Assembly: GCA_951394405.1 (NCBI GenBank)
Contig: OX596344.1
Location: 620,001 to 684,000, forward strand
DNA from: Coprinellus micaceus
Taxonomy: Eukaryota; Basidiomycota; Agaricomycetes; Agaricales; Psathyrellaceae
Reading direction: 5' to 3'
Length of the DNA: 64,000 bases
The position numbers were made by a program, and so were the translations under genes. Positions 12,271 to 22,777 of this stretch are shown one piece after another (within the stretch, counting starts at the first letter, position 1; every line of letters begins with the position of its first letter). The notes under the pieces are model-generated. The model made no database searches. It was not told the DNA's origin and worked only from the letters and a program-made list of their open reading frames with translations.

Positions 12271-12629
12271 TAACGTGCCGAAGCACGACGAGACGAGGAA
12301 GCATGGACTATTTCTTAGTCGAGACCCCCAACCCCCCGCCTCGATTCGACCCCAGCACAAAGAAGGATCCATCACCCTTTGAGTTGGAGAGAGGTACGTC
12401 GTATCCATCCCTCAGACTGTGATAGAGATCCAAGGCTAACCGTACCTGGTTCCCTCATCTGCGCCGTCTTTCGGGACACATCCTTTGCATCCCTTGACGC
12501 CATGCCATTCTCGATTCTCGAATACTGCCTGAACGCTGCCCGACTGCAACTCGACATCTCACTCTGCTGCCATTACACTTCCACCGCTTTCTCGCTCAAC
12601 TCTCAAGCGGTAAGGTACCCACCACCCTA

Positions 12630-13200
12630 GTTGCATGCTTCTTTGCTTACCCCCACTCCATCTAGTGCACGCACGATCCACAAACCGGATGGCGACCTCA
12701 ACGAAGCCGGAGACGACTCGAACGCGAACCGGTTCTCAGCGGACCTAGCCGATTGGAGGCTGTATGATAAGGGCTCGGCGTCAAGCGTCATACCTCCCCT
12801 CTGTCGGAAATTCCCGACCTGGGACTCCAACGCCCCAAGTGTTGTACCCCGTTGGCCGGCTGTTGGACCACGGTCGCCGCCGTTATACACCCTGTCAGAG
12901 CATAATTGGCGGGCGTGAACACTGGGCCGGACCGCGAGACCAACAGGCGGTCCAACACTTCCGGCATTCGCTGCAACGGCTTCTAGCCTGGAAGCCGTTG
13001 AAGTCCGTTGGACTAAGGTCCAACATGGGTTCGGGGATTTCCGACATCCTTGGAGACCACGAACGTGAAACTGGGTGTGGAAGTGAATCAGCCGCGAGGA
13101 GATGCGTGACTCGAGAGTATTGCGGTCTTGAGGGAAGAGGAGCTCAAGACCCAACTTGATATCATCCAAACTTCGAGGGACAGATCAGCGAGATAGCGCA
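12630..13200 (+). pseudogene. coiled-coil gene relic 4
   Basis: The segment 13050-13195 reads TNVKLGVEVNQPRGDA, then a stop, then LESIAVLREEELKTQLDIIQ in the same frame. This is heptad-like charged sequence similar in style to the other relics at 1, 8 and 11.9 kb. Upstream stretches have no continuous frame. Whether it is part of the same ancestral gene as relic 3 or a separate copy cannot be decided by eye. Confidence 0.3.
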
Positions 13201-13925
13201 GCCAGGTTCGTGTTCAAACAGAACCTTTCATCTGGTGGGTACCTTTCTTATCACTCTTTTTATGCCATCCTCTATCTTTCGTCGATGGCATCGGTCCAAC
13301 GATTCATATCGTTCGATATCGGAAGCCCCCACCTCCATCGCCCCCTCTTTTTAATTCGCTCTCTTTCGCATATAGCTCAGGCTAACGATCTTCTTACCTT
13401 GCCCCTCCCCTCCTCAGGCCAAGACGGTGCGAAGACGCGGCCCGTCGCTCGACCGAGCGCGACTTTGCAGACCTACCGATTATGATGCATTACTAGACCG
13501 AAACGGAGGAACACATGCTTGGGTTTATGGCGAGGGTTGTTGGAGATTTATGAGCGGTAGAAGAGTTAGCATGAGCAGGAGGCCCAGGGGTAGGGAGGTG
13601 GAGATTGTGGAGAATGGTTCAGTAGGCGGGTGGGGCGCGGGCGTGGTTGATCGTGCGTTGCACGTTCTCGTTGACGGTTATATCTTTTCATCTCGTATCT
13701 TACCGTTTCGACGTACATACTCTGTGCTCAAGCCACCGTATTTGACCGTTCCGTGCGTCCCTCCGTTTTTCCTTGACTTATTGGTCTTATCGCTGAAACC
13801 TCCATCAAGCGCTCGAGGAGAACATTCTAAGTGCCGTGCCGACGACAAGTCGGCGAAATTCGGTTCCGTCGAGAAGGCTCGAATTAAGCGCCCGTGCGGA
13901 TCGCGGGGGAGGCAAAAAGATGTCG
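13201..13925. other. no gene recognised before tRNA-Glu
   Basis: No supported coding region. The 178-codon frame that ends at 13963 runs into the tRNA gene and has no recognisable content. Confidence 0.35.
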
Positions 13926-13997
13926 TTCCGATACGGGGAATCGAACCCCGAGCTACCGCGTGAAAGGCGGTAATGTTAGCCGTTACACCATATCGGA
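13926..13997 (-). tRNA. trnE(UUC): tRNA-Glu (anticodon TTC), copy 1
   Basis: The minus strand folds as a full cloverleaf: a 7-bp acceptor stem (TCCGATA with TATCGGA), discriminator A, D-arm GGTGTAACGGCTAACATT, anticodon stem ACCGC/GCGGT with loop CTTTCAC (anticodon TTC), and T-arm with GGTTCGATTCC as B-box. There is no intron. An identical 72-nt copy lies at 55702-55773 on the same strand. Confidence 0.95.
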
Positions 13998-14291
13998 TAG
14001 GTACGAGGGAAAAATCCTGATTTATTGATTGTGCGGCGCGTTATCGCCGGCGCCGGGCTTAAGGGTTCATCCCGGACGACATTTGTCTCCTTCGTCCCAT
14101 CACCCACCTCCACCGCAGTCTTCGCCTCCCCCCGCAACCCTTTGTCGTTCGCCAATTATCGTTCTATCAGGACTCAGCAATGGATGTTTCCTATGCCAAT
14201 CCCGGAACCGGTCCCCGCAAGAGACTCATCAGGAGTCAGGGCGACGAGATATCATTCATTTGAGGGACCCTGACAGATCCCGTGCGCGGGG

Positions 14292-14297
14292 TATAAA
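14292..14297 (+). promoter_or_regulatory. TATA box of the DUF4139 gene
   Basis: TATAAA in the context GGGGTATAAAGAGG lies 64-69 nt upstream of the ATG at 14361, a plausible core promoter position. Confidence 0.55.
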
Positions 14298-14360
14298 GAG
14301 GTCTCCCAGACTCTCGTTCTAGAATCCCCAAATCCCTCCCTCACGAGTTCGATTCCAACC

Positions 14361-16470
14361 ATGTCTGCAGCACACCCGCCAGCGTACGCTATCAACGAAG
14401 TCAAGCTCGGAACGGGGCAGGAGGTCGAGGGCAAGATCGTGAATGTGAGCCTCTACGCGAACAGAGGGGATATCTCGAGGGCGTACAGGTTCAAGGTCGC
14501 GTCAGGTCAGAACCAGGTGGCCATCTTTGGCTTGCCAAACGCGCTAGACACAAGCTCGATTCGGTGCGTCAATAATACTGGTTTCCACCACGATATACTA
14601 ATGTTGAGAAGAGTCGAAGGGCGGGGGAACGCGACGATTCAGGACGTGACGGTCTCTCGAGAGGTTGTTCCGCTCGCTCCTTCAACATCCCCAAAGCTCG
14701 AAGAACTCGAAGACGAGAAGGAAGAAGTCAAGCTTTCCCTCGACCGGTGCAAGAAGACCCTCGCTGGGCTGGACCGTTATCTCGAATCACGTACGGAAGT
14801 GAAGCGTACCTCTGAAGGCCTTGATTCCAATGTCCTACCCCTGGTCGATGACTACAACTCTGCGTCGGAGAAGTACGACAAGAAGGCGCTGGATTTGAGA
14901 CGAGAACTGAAGAAGATTGAAGCTGATATCGCGGCAGAACGACTGGCCCTGGGCAACTCGGTTACGGTGGACCGACAGCGACTAATGAAGGCGACTGTTG
15001 GGGTGTTTGCAGAGGCGGAGACAGAGGTTGAGTTGCTTCTGAAGTATGGTGCGTGGATCTCCTCTCGATTGTTTTTAATTGCGGATCTAACGTGGCGACT
15101 TTAGCTGTGACCGGCGCGAGCTGGAGCGCGTTGTACGACATTCGTGCCAACACCGAGACGAAGGAATCACCAGTCGAGATCGTCTACAAGGCCTCGATCA
15201 CGCAGAGTACGGGAGAGGTATGCTCACTTCACTCTCCGAATGTACCCCGCTCACATATTTCCAGGACTGGACCGACATCCCTGTGACCCTCGAGACTGCA
15301 ACGCCCACATTCGGCCTCTCTCTCCCCGTCCTTGGCACCTGGAATCTCTCCGTCTACAAACCGCCCCCACCAAGGCCCAACTCCGAGTACAAGAAGCGCA
15401 AGAAGGCGCTTCCTGGAAGCCGCTTTCTGAAGTCGATGAAAGCGAGCGGGAGCTCCGATGACGAGGAAGAGGACGATGACATGGGCTTTGGGTTATTCGA
15501 TGACGGGCCTCCTGTGTTGTCTGCGCCCCCGCTTGCCCCTATGCCGACTATTGTTGCATCAGTCACCTCACAAGGCAACGTGAACGCGACGTTCAGGGTG
15601 CCTGGGTTGATCAGCATCCCGTCGGACGGAGTTTCGCACAACGTTACGATCGTCAGCTTGAGGCCTGAGGCGAAGCTGGCGTGGATGACGGCGCCGAGTG
15701 TGGATACGAAGGTGCACCTTACAGTGAGTTTCTATCTAGCACCCTCCAAGACGAACCGGAGCTGACGGGTGGACCCTAGACTAGGATTACGAACAGCTCA
15801 GAGTACACCCTCCTCCCTGGTTCGTCAAGCGTCTATGTCGACGGATCTTTCATCTCCAAGTCATCTGTTCCGCTGGTTAGCCCACAAGAAAGCTTTACAT
15901 GTGCTCTTGGGTACGTTCTCCCCTCCCCATCTTGTACAAGCTTGCTAACCTTGTTTCAGCCTTGACCCCTCGATCCGCATCACATACCCACCTGTGCTCA
16001 AGAAATCCTCCACCTCGGGCATCCTCACCAAGACCTCTTCGACGTCCTACACCCAGCGCATCTCGGTGTACAACACCAAGTCCATGCCAATCGACAACGT
16101 CAAGGTTCTCGCGCGTGTCCCCGTCTCGCAAGACGCGCAGATCACCGTCAAGCTCATCTCGCCCTCACTCCCCGCCCCGTCTTCGTCCTCCCAATCGGCC
16201 ACGGGCGGGAGTGTGACATCCCCCAGCACATCGTCGATCAAGGATTTTGCTTCCAAGATCGGAAATGGGGCGAAGCAGGCCACGAAGGTGGCGGAGGGGG
16301 TTGTCGCGTCGTGGTCGGGTGGTGGGGAGGAAGGCGAGGGAGAGAGCGAGCATGTGGGGAAGGACGGGAAGGTGCAGTGGGTGTGTGCGTTGGAGGCACA
16401 GATGAAGGTGGATTTGACGTTGCATTGGGAGGTGTCGGCTGGGAAGGAAGTTGTTGTGCTTGGCTTGTGA
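14361..16470 (+). CDS. DUF4140/DUF4139 (mucoidy-inhibitor MuiA-like) protein
   Basis: Six exons: 14361-14563, 14612-15048, 15105-15217, 15265-15723, 15780-15910 and 15960-16470. They give a 617-residue protein, and all introns are 48-56 nt with good GT/AG sites. The N-terminal part (AYAINEVKLGTGQEVEGKI...VEGRGNATIQDVTV) is the small beta domain DUF4140. Residues about 115-215 form a coiled coil (LEELEDEKEEVKLSLDRCKK). From residue about 220 (SWSALYDIRANT) the DUF4139 domain follows, with PVLGTWNLSVYKPPPP, TRITNSSEYTLLPGSSSVYV and a final conserved strand near LTLHWEVSAGKEV. An acidic Asp/Glu/Ser insert occupies about 15450-15485. The family is widespread in basidiomycetes and its biochemical role is unknown. 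The gene appears intact. It lies head-on to nothing close, with tRNA-Glu 360 bp upstream. Confidence 0.9.
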
Positions 16471-16928
16471 ACGGCTGACCGCGTTTCCCTTATCACTTCG
16501 GACTTTCAGGTGTCTTCTAGCTCGAATGCACTTGACGTCCCACTGTGACCTTCTGAGAAGCTTTTTTTTCGTATCCTGGTTTGTTGTCCACCGGATAGAA
16601 CCCATGCGGGATATCACTATATGTGCAGGTGGCGCTAATACTGTTGCAGTCTGACAGGGGGATGGTTTGGGAGAGAACACCACTGTCCACTTTGAGTCGT
16701 CGTCCGGATACTTCAGTGAGTATCCCTCCTACCCCCGGTAAGGAAACACCGTTATCCGTGGATGGGCCCCTAGGGTGGTTGGCAACTGGTTGCCTCCCCT
16801 CCTTCCGACTGTTCGGCTTTCGTTGACTGGGTCCAAGAATGGTCCTCAGCCTCTTCTGAGAAGCATATGTGATCTTGTCGTCAGCTTCGAACCTTGATGA
16901 TACTACGCATGCCGGTACATAGGATCGT

Positions 16929-18766
16929 ATGGGCGAGAAGGAGCGACCAGTGCCTCTTATAACCACGGATGGCCCATCATTCTGTGCGTCTCCCCTCGAA
17001 GTGGCCATTCATGACCCATATCACTTTGCACCTCAACACTACGTCGACTCAACCTCCAGGAGATGACGCCTTGCGTGACTTTCTAGCGTGGTCGTTCACC
17101 TCCAAGGTGAGCCCCGCCCTCTCTGTCAGACTCTAATTAATCTACTCATATTTGATAGGCTCTATTGTGTGAGTATGCGTTCCTTTCGATTGCCAGGCAA
17201 AAGGCTAAGCGCCGAGCCCCCGAAACCGAACCGATTTCCAAGTGGGATTCCATGTCACTTACGTTTGTGCACTCTTTTTATTATTATTATTCATCAGCGA
17301 TGGGTGTTGACAGTGGTTCGTACAGGCGTACCACTACCTCACAACCTTCGATGAGGAGGCGAGACCAAACCCCTCCATATGACCAGGCCCGTCTAAACAT
17401 CAGTCCAGGTTGCCCGGATTTGGCCCCAGACCTGGAGGGCGGGGAAAGTTCTTTTCCTATCCACTCGATATTCGACCTTGCTTACCACCGGGTTTAATAT
17501 CTTGGGTAGGCTTCACACTGTCGTTCCGACACGCGCGCTGACTTCTCTTCTCAGTTAATTGGCCCAATCGCGTAACCGTCGGGATCGAGGCGAGTTGCCC
17601 CATTGAAATTAATCTCCCTGACTCCTGAACTATACAGGCCTGTAAGCCTCTTGGGGTGGCCGACTCTGGTACGAATGTTGACGGTGGGCTTCAACGGAGC
17701 AATTCTCATTCGGATATAACTCAGTCGTCTCTCACATTGCATCGGGTTCTGCAGAAGGTGCGCACAGATAGATATGGCCATGCTCTACTTAGTCCTAATC
17801 ATCTCATTTTGTTCCCTCTTGCCAGCTGCGATCCTGATATGCTTATACGCGCTCCTTGGCGCAAAATACAGGTGGCTCGTAATTTTTGCCTTCGCATATT
17901 TCGTGAGCCTATGTGCCCTCAGTCACTGCAAGGAGTAATTAACATCCCTGCAAATTTGCTCGCAGGCGTATTGTATCGCGATTCTGGTTCTGGTTCTGAT
18001 GGATGTGGCGACTGTGCGAGGTACGACCTCAACACCCCCCTCCCTGAGCCTACGATTACCCGTTTAACTACGTCCGGTTAGCCGTGCGGCTGGGGTGGAA
18101 AGTTCCAAATCATGACCAAACTCTACAGCAAGGATGCTTGTTCCAAAGCGGCCCATACGACAAGCATAGCGTAGTTGTCTCCTACCTCACATTGATGTGG
18201 TCAACACGTACGTGGATCTCCTCCCCTTAGCGACCTTCACCGTCCAAACGCTCCTTCTGCATGGCAGTGACCGCCATTCTGGGGCTTACGACTCTTGTGG
18301 TCCAGTACCGTGGCCAGAAAGGTTCGATAATCAACGTGATTCGCCGCGATGGCGCCGCTTTCTACCTTACCATGACAAGTAAGTCCTCGATCCTATGGTG
18401 ATGCAGGCTATTTTTTACACCCCTCCAGCACTGAAGTTCGTACATGCCCTGGCAAGAACACCAAGAATCCACATCAATGACGCGTATGGCATTATTCCGG
18501 GGTAAGCTGTGTTCCCTTCCACCCAACCATGATTTTACAACCAGCTAACGCAGAGCTGCCTGCCGCTCAGATTGACTGCGTTAGCACTCCCTATACTCTC
18601 CAATAGGCTGCTGTTGGATTTGAGGAAGGTCGAGAGCGAGAAAACGAAGTTCATCTTGAGCCAGCTTGTATTTCAACCTGACGACAGAGGCGGCGATGAG
18701 AGTGATAGGGAACATGAGGAAGGGGCGAACCCGCCGTCCCAACCGGCGAGGACACGAGATCCCTGA
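16929..18766 (+). CDS. DUF6533-type integral membrane protein, exon structure uncertain
   Basis: Several exons match the agaricomycete DUF6533 membrane family. AYHYLTTFDEEA near 17326-17361 resembles the N-terminal YDYLLTF-E signature. After an acceptor at about 17825, AAILICLYALLGAKYRWLV... corresponds to the R-x-YALYGR helix. A GTGAGC..GCAG intron (about 17901-17964) joins it to AYCIAILVLVLMDVATVR. VTAILGLTTLVVQYRGQKGS...VIRRDGAAFYLTM (about 18263-18379) and LTALALPILSNRLLLDLRKV (about 18571-18630) are the last helices, followed by an acidic tail ending DP at 18766. The proposed ATG at 16929 (MGEKERPVPLITTDGPSF) and the exons between 17370 and 17820 are weak, so the gene may be partly decayed. 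Function is unknown for the family; localisation to membranes is inferred from the hydrophobic segments. Confidence 0.5.
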
Positions 18767-18891
18767 TTCCGTGTTATGAGCTACCATCAGAACAATAAAT
18801 TGGGGAGTAAATAATGAATAAATTAGTGGCACCTTCGTACCCCTGGGTAGTTGGCGCGTCAGGATGCTCACAGGGAAATGTGGTACCCCAC

Positions 18892-20264
18892 TCAAGGGAT
18901 ATACGTCCGCAAGCTGGCGATGTCGAAGTACGCCTCCTTGAAAGCCTCCGGTTTCTTATCGACGTGGTCTACACAGGTGCCCTTACACCCGGAGCGGCTG
19001 TACACGCTGGCGCTTCCAGCCCAGTCACCGCCTACAGAACAAAGGAAAAACGGTTAGCATTTCGTAAAGGATGCAAGGAATCGAACACGGGCGTACAAAA
19101 GGTAAGGTTGATGATGATATTCTGCGGTCCAAACTTCTTGTTGACGTCGCAATTTTGGCCGCCGGGGAAGAAGGCATCAGGCTCGCCCTGCAGCATACCC
19201 AGAACTTGGATGAAAACTAGCTCTCGGACAAAGACTCGGGCGACGTGACTTACCCATGTGTCGGGGTCGACAGTCTTTGCCCCAGACTTGACAGCAGAGG
19301 GGGCATTGTCCGAATCTCTGGGCCAAAACCACACCTTGATGTGATTTGAAGCACGCTCGACGGCGTAGTATCCTCCTCCAGCCTCGTTGAACGCTTTCCC
19401 ATAGCTTCTAGGGTCCTTCATTCGAACTGGGCAACCCACATTCCCCTTGGCCTTCACGTCGCAATTTTCCTCCACTTGTTGCCTGGCACGGACTTCAGCA
19501 AGTGTGCAATGAATGAGAGTGAAGTACACACCCTCTTTGACCCTTCCGAGTTGCACTCATCACACAGTCTAGGGACAAATTCAGCATGACGATGCAGGAT
19601 GGTGAAGCACATCGCGGTTAGACCTACTTGCACCAGTGTGAAGTGTGGCTGCGTTCGGTCCCATGTCGTTGACACCCTCAAGGATATCGATCTCTCCTCC
19701 ATTAGGCCAGTTTGCTCCCACTTCCCAAATTGCTGGCCAAGTTCTGAGTGCGGATGGGAGGTGAGGCTCAAAACACGGACGTGCGCAGCGTGCACTTACC
19801 CACAGCCTGTTGGCATGTGACGAACATCGAACCTGAGGGGCACAGAATCAGCGACTACCCTGAAAATAGAAGAAAAAAAACCACCTACACTGCGACATGT
19901 CTCGTATATGAATCTTTGGACCTCATCCTGACAGACCGGCGGCCCTTCTCGCCCCGCTGGACGACAGAATCGGAGTCGGCACGAAGGATGAATCTATCTT
20001 TCGTCGCATACGTCAGGTTAAATCGTTGGGCTGTTGCCTTGTTTACATAGTTTCTGCGGATTTTGGGTCAGGTCAGTCGATCTGGAGAAGGTCTGTTTGG
20101 GATACATACACTCGACCATGCGTCGGATCGGGTATTCCCTCCACCGTGAATGCGTCCTCTATGAAATCTTCACCGATCACCTCCTTATGCTGTCTATAGG
20201 TCGCAGCCAAAGTAGCTGACACGAGAGAGAGCACGGCCAAGGTTTGAGAGAGTGGTAGTCGCAT
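18892..20264 (-). CDS. secreted GH16 endo-1,3(4)-beta-glucanase (laminarinase), copy 1
   Basis: The start [20 protein letters not shown] is a signal peptide. The gene has about seven short introns, and exon 1 ends at 20110 after DPTHGRV. The product follows the Phanerochaete Lam16A layout: NYVNK-TAQRFNLTYAT, FDVRHMPTGCG, TWPAIWEVGANWP, the catalytic motif GEIDILEG (E-I-D-I-L-E, near 19690), [58 protein letters not shown] and a final [11 protein letters not shown]. The two Glu of the motif are the expected nucleophile and acid/base of this retaining family. The expected substrate is beta-1,3/1,6-glucan, in the fungus's own wall or in prey and host walls. It is closely related to the plus-strand copy at 46484. 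All motifs are present, so it is probably active. Confidence 0.88.
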
Positions 20265-20397
20265 GCTTCAAGTCAGCGATATCGCGATGGAAGATGTGCT
20301 GGTGTCCTGTAAGGGCTGGGAGCCGTGAACCAAACCTAACAGGGGGCTACGTGATATCAGGCGCTGGCCAAGCAGAGGTCTCTTTTCGAGCTCTTGC

Positions 20398-20403
20398 TTT
20401 ATA
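20398..20403 (-). promoter_or_regulatory. TATA box of GH16 copy 1
   Basis: TTTTATAAAG on the minus strand lies about 135 nt upstream of the start codon at 20264. It is a reasonable core promoter for a strongly expressed secreted enzyme. Confidence 0.45.
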
Positions 20404-21549
20404 AAAGACTGGGAGCCGGCACGGCTAACCCCCGGTTGCAGATTGGAGCCCTCTCGGAAGGAGATATCATATCGGATGAGAAGTCGTGATCCCCGACAGC
20501 GGGCGCTCGTTCCAGCAATCTCAGTGCTGCAGAGTGCAAAAGCGGACTGAGCAGCTTGCTGGGGACCTTCCGAGGTTACGTACAAGTAAGGGGTAACCTG
20601 TTCCAGATAACGATCAATGAATCGTTGCCCATGATTGGTATGAACTTGAGCAAGGACACGCACCGAAACCGGAGGATCGATGTCCTCCAAGGCGGCGACC
20701 TCGGAAAGCACCCTACACTCGTTACGCAGCGTCACGTCGACCTCGCGTCGGCACAAGATGCAGTGCAAATATCATTTCAAAAGTCCTTGGCAATCGTAAC
20801 AACCCAAGAATACGTTCGGAGGCCCATTTGGATTTCGGCGCCAAAGATTGGTTCTGGAGCAGATGGGATGTCGGCGCCGTGGGCGCAATGTTAGCGTAGT
20901 CGCAGTGAGGAAGGGAGGGCTCCCCCGAGAAGTCCAGTTGCAATTTGAAATCGGATAATGTATCCTGCAGCGCCGCCAAATGAGCAATGCCATTTGGCTC
21001 TGCGAGGCCCTGCAAGGATTCGAAGAAGGTGTTCAGACGTCGACGCCAGGCAGATTATTGACGACGTGTGTCGCAGCGTCCACGAAAAGTGGAGGAAAGG
21101 CAAGGTGATCAAGAAGGTCCGCACTGGAAGGACACCGGGTTGAGTTCAGACTCCGAAGGCTCTCCGTAAGCGCCTATCAAGATGATGACGGCCTGACGAC
21201 GATTGCGAGGCAGTGCCATTCCTTCCTTCGCCTTCGCCTTCACCCTCCGAACCTTCCTCAACGACTGCCGAGTCAGGGCTATACTTGGGACCACAGTTCG
21301 AACGGGTATCTGGTAATGGGTCGTTCTCCATCAGAGCAGGAATCGGGCCTGCCTCATGCTGTAATCTTTGGTCACTTCTGGGGTGGGCCTGTGCTACCGA
21401 AATTCCCAGTGTTTGGAACAGTCGGGGTCTTGGGTTTGGGGAAAGGCCTCCTTGGGAACTCCCTCTGGTCTGTATGAGCCGACCAGCTCTCGTATATAAA
21501 TAGCAAGATAATAAAGCCATAGATTAAGAATCGAGATCGGTGCGCTGGT
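20404..21549 (-). other. no certain gene; possible hypothetical or F-box-like fragment
   Basis: On the minus strand, 21015-20722 reads ...IAHLAALQDTLSDFKLQLDF... and 20768-20500 reads ...CRVLSEVAALEDIDPPVSVRV... in a second frame. The style recalls the leucine-rich part of agaricomycete F-box proteins, but there is no F-box and no joined frame. I would not name a gene here. Confidence 0.25.
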
Positions 21550-21708
21550 CTATCTAATTGTCGGTGTAGGGTGGCAGATGGCGCAGGCCGACTGCAGCAT
21601 AGGCTTAAACTTCTGGTCAAACTCCAGTATTGTCACATTCTCCAGCTCACTAACGTCCACCCGTTCCAAGTCATGCACACACCAGTTGAGTTCCTTCGCT
21701 TGCATCGA
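21550..21708 (-). pseudogene. severed 3' end of NACHT gene B
   Basis: The minus strand reads QAKELNWCVHDLERVDVSEL...SACAICHP and stops at 21550. This is the C-terminal part of the last exon found in the other NACHT genes (compare AKELNWCVHRLEDVEVGQL...CEICQP in gene E). The upstream half of this exon, ending CHAACTHWRRGILDH, sits at about 22780-22850 on the far side of the 1.07-kb element at 21709-22777. The fragment is therefore displaced from its gene by the insertion. Confidence 0.8.
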
Positions 21709-22777
21709 TAAAAACCCCTCTGAGTTAGAATGCCCTATCACGATGTACCTAGGGTTTCCCTCGAATGGCACTATGGATATCCGTTGGAATCAGATATACA
21801 TAGTGGAATATACATAATTTTCCGATCCTCAGGGAGGAGGGCCACAGACATCTACCAGCAGAGTTCGGGAGGATGAGCAGGCAGCCGCCACTGTGGGGGT
21901 GGATGGCAGGCAGGATCTCAGGGTGGGGGTGGATGGAAACACAGATGGAAGGATGTGAGGGGGATGGACATCGAAGGTGAAGAATGAGATTCGGTTGAAT
22001 ACGCAAGCGCGGGATGAGGTAGGGTGGCAATCGGCCCGCAAGACCTAAGCGCTTGAAAGGCAAAGCGGAGTCCAAATGCCTCCGGAAGATTCCGGTGACG
22101 GTCCGTGCGGACTCATATCAAGACGCGTCGCGTCAACGCGTCGATCATTGCTTCTTTCTTCCTTTCCCCCATCGTCTCCCCTCCCCCGCCCGTTGGAGCG
22201 CCCCCCTCCCTCTATTGCCAGTGCCCGCCTTTCACGAATACGGCATAGAAACACCATCGACCGCTAATGGCCCCCGTTAGAGCACATTTCGTCGGGATCT
22301 TGGGTGTGGAGTACGTCTACTGCGCCTGCCCTCCTTGCCATGGCCGTTCTCTAACTCTTGAGCCTCAGTGCGACGGCTGGAGATCATGAGAGACGGTTTC
22401 CTTGGCATTGATGGTCTTATATGTGATAATATCGCGTAGTGACATGTACTATCCCGTACCCTCCTCGTTCTTTAATACATCGGCCTATGTCTACCCTACT
22501 GTTAGATTTGGAGGTCAAGGAAGCCCTATCCCGGCTGTATGCGAAAGATACGACCCTACATGGGAATCCAATCAAATCCCATCCTTACGACGGATGGTCA
22601 CTGAATCTCATCTATACTAGGGATTGCCATCCCTCCCATCCTATCCCATCCCTCGCATTGTGGGATGGACTTAAGTTTTATGAAACTAGTTACACGCACC
22701 CCAGGGTGAAGGGGGTGGCCTAGGATTCTGGGGATTGCCTGCGATGGTATAGGGTTACCGCCGCTAGGGGTTTTTTA
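21709..22777. mobile_element. 1.07-kb element with terminal inverted repeats, inserted in the last exon of NACHT gene B
   Basis: The left end reads TAAAAACCCCT, then 13 nt, then CCCTAT. The right end read inward on the other strand reads TAAAAAACCCCT, then 11 nt, then CCCTAT. CCTAGG follows further in at both ends. CGA flanks both sides (21706-21708 and 22778-22780) and may be a 3-bp target duplication. The interior has no transposase-like frame but contains direct GGGGGTGGATGG-type repeats (21890-21965) and GGGATGG-type repeats (22630-22665, minus strand). It is probably a non-autonomous DNA transposon of undetermined superfamily. It splits homologous NACHT coding sequence, which supports the insertion reading independently. 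Confidence 0.72.

Noticed and set aside
13427..13963. 178-codon plus-strand frame
   Set aside because: It runs into the tRNA-Glu gene, and its composition (Arg-rich, then random) lacks any recognisable content.
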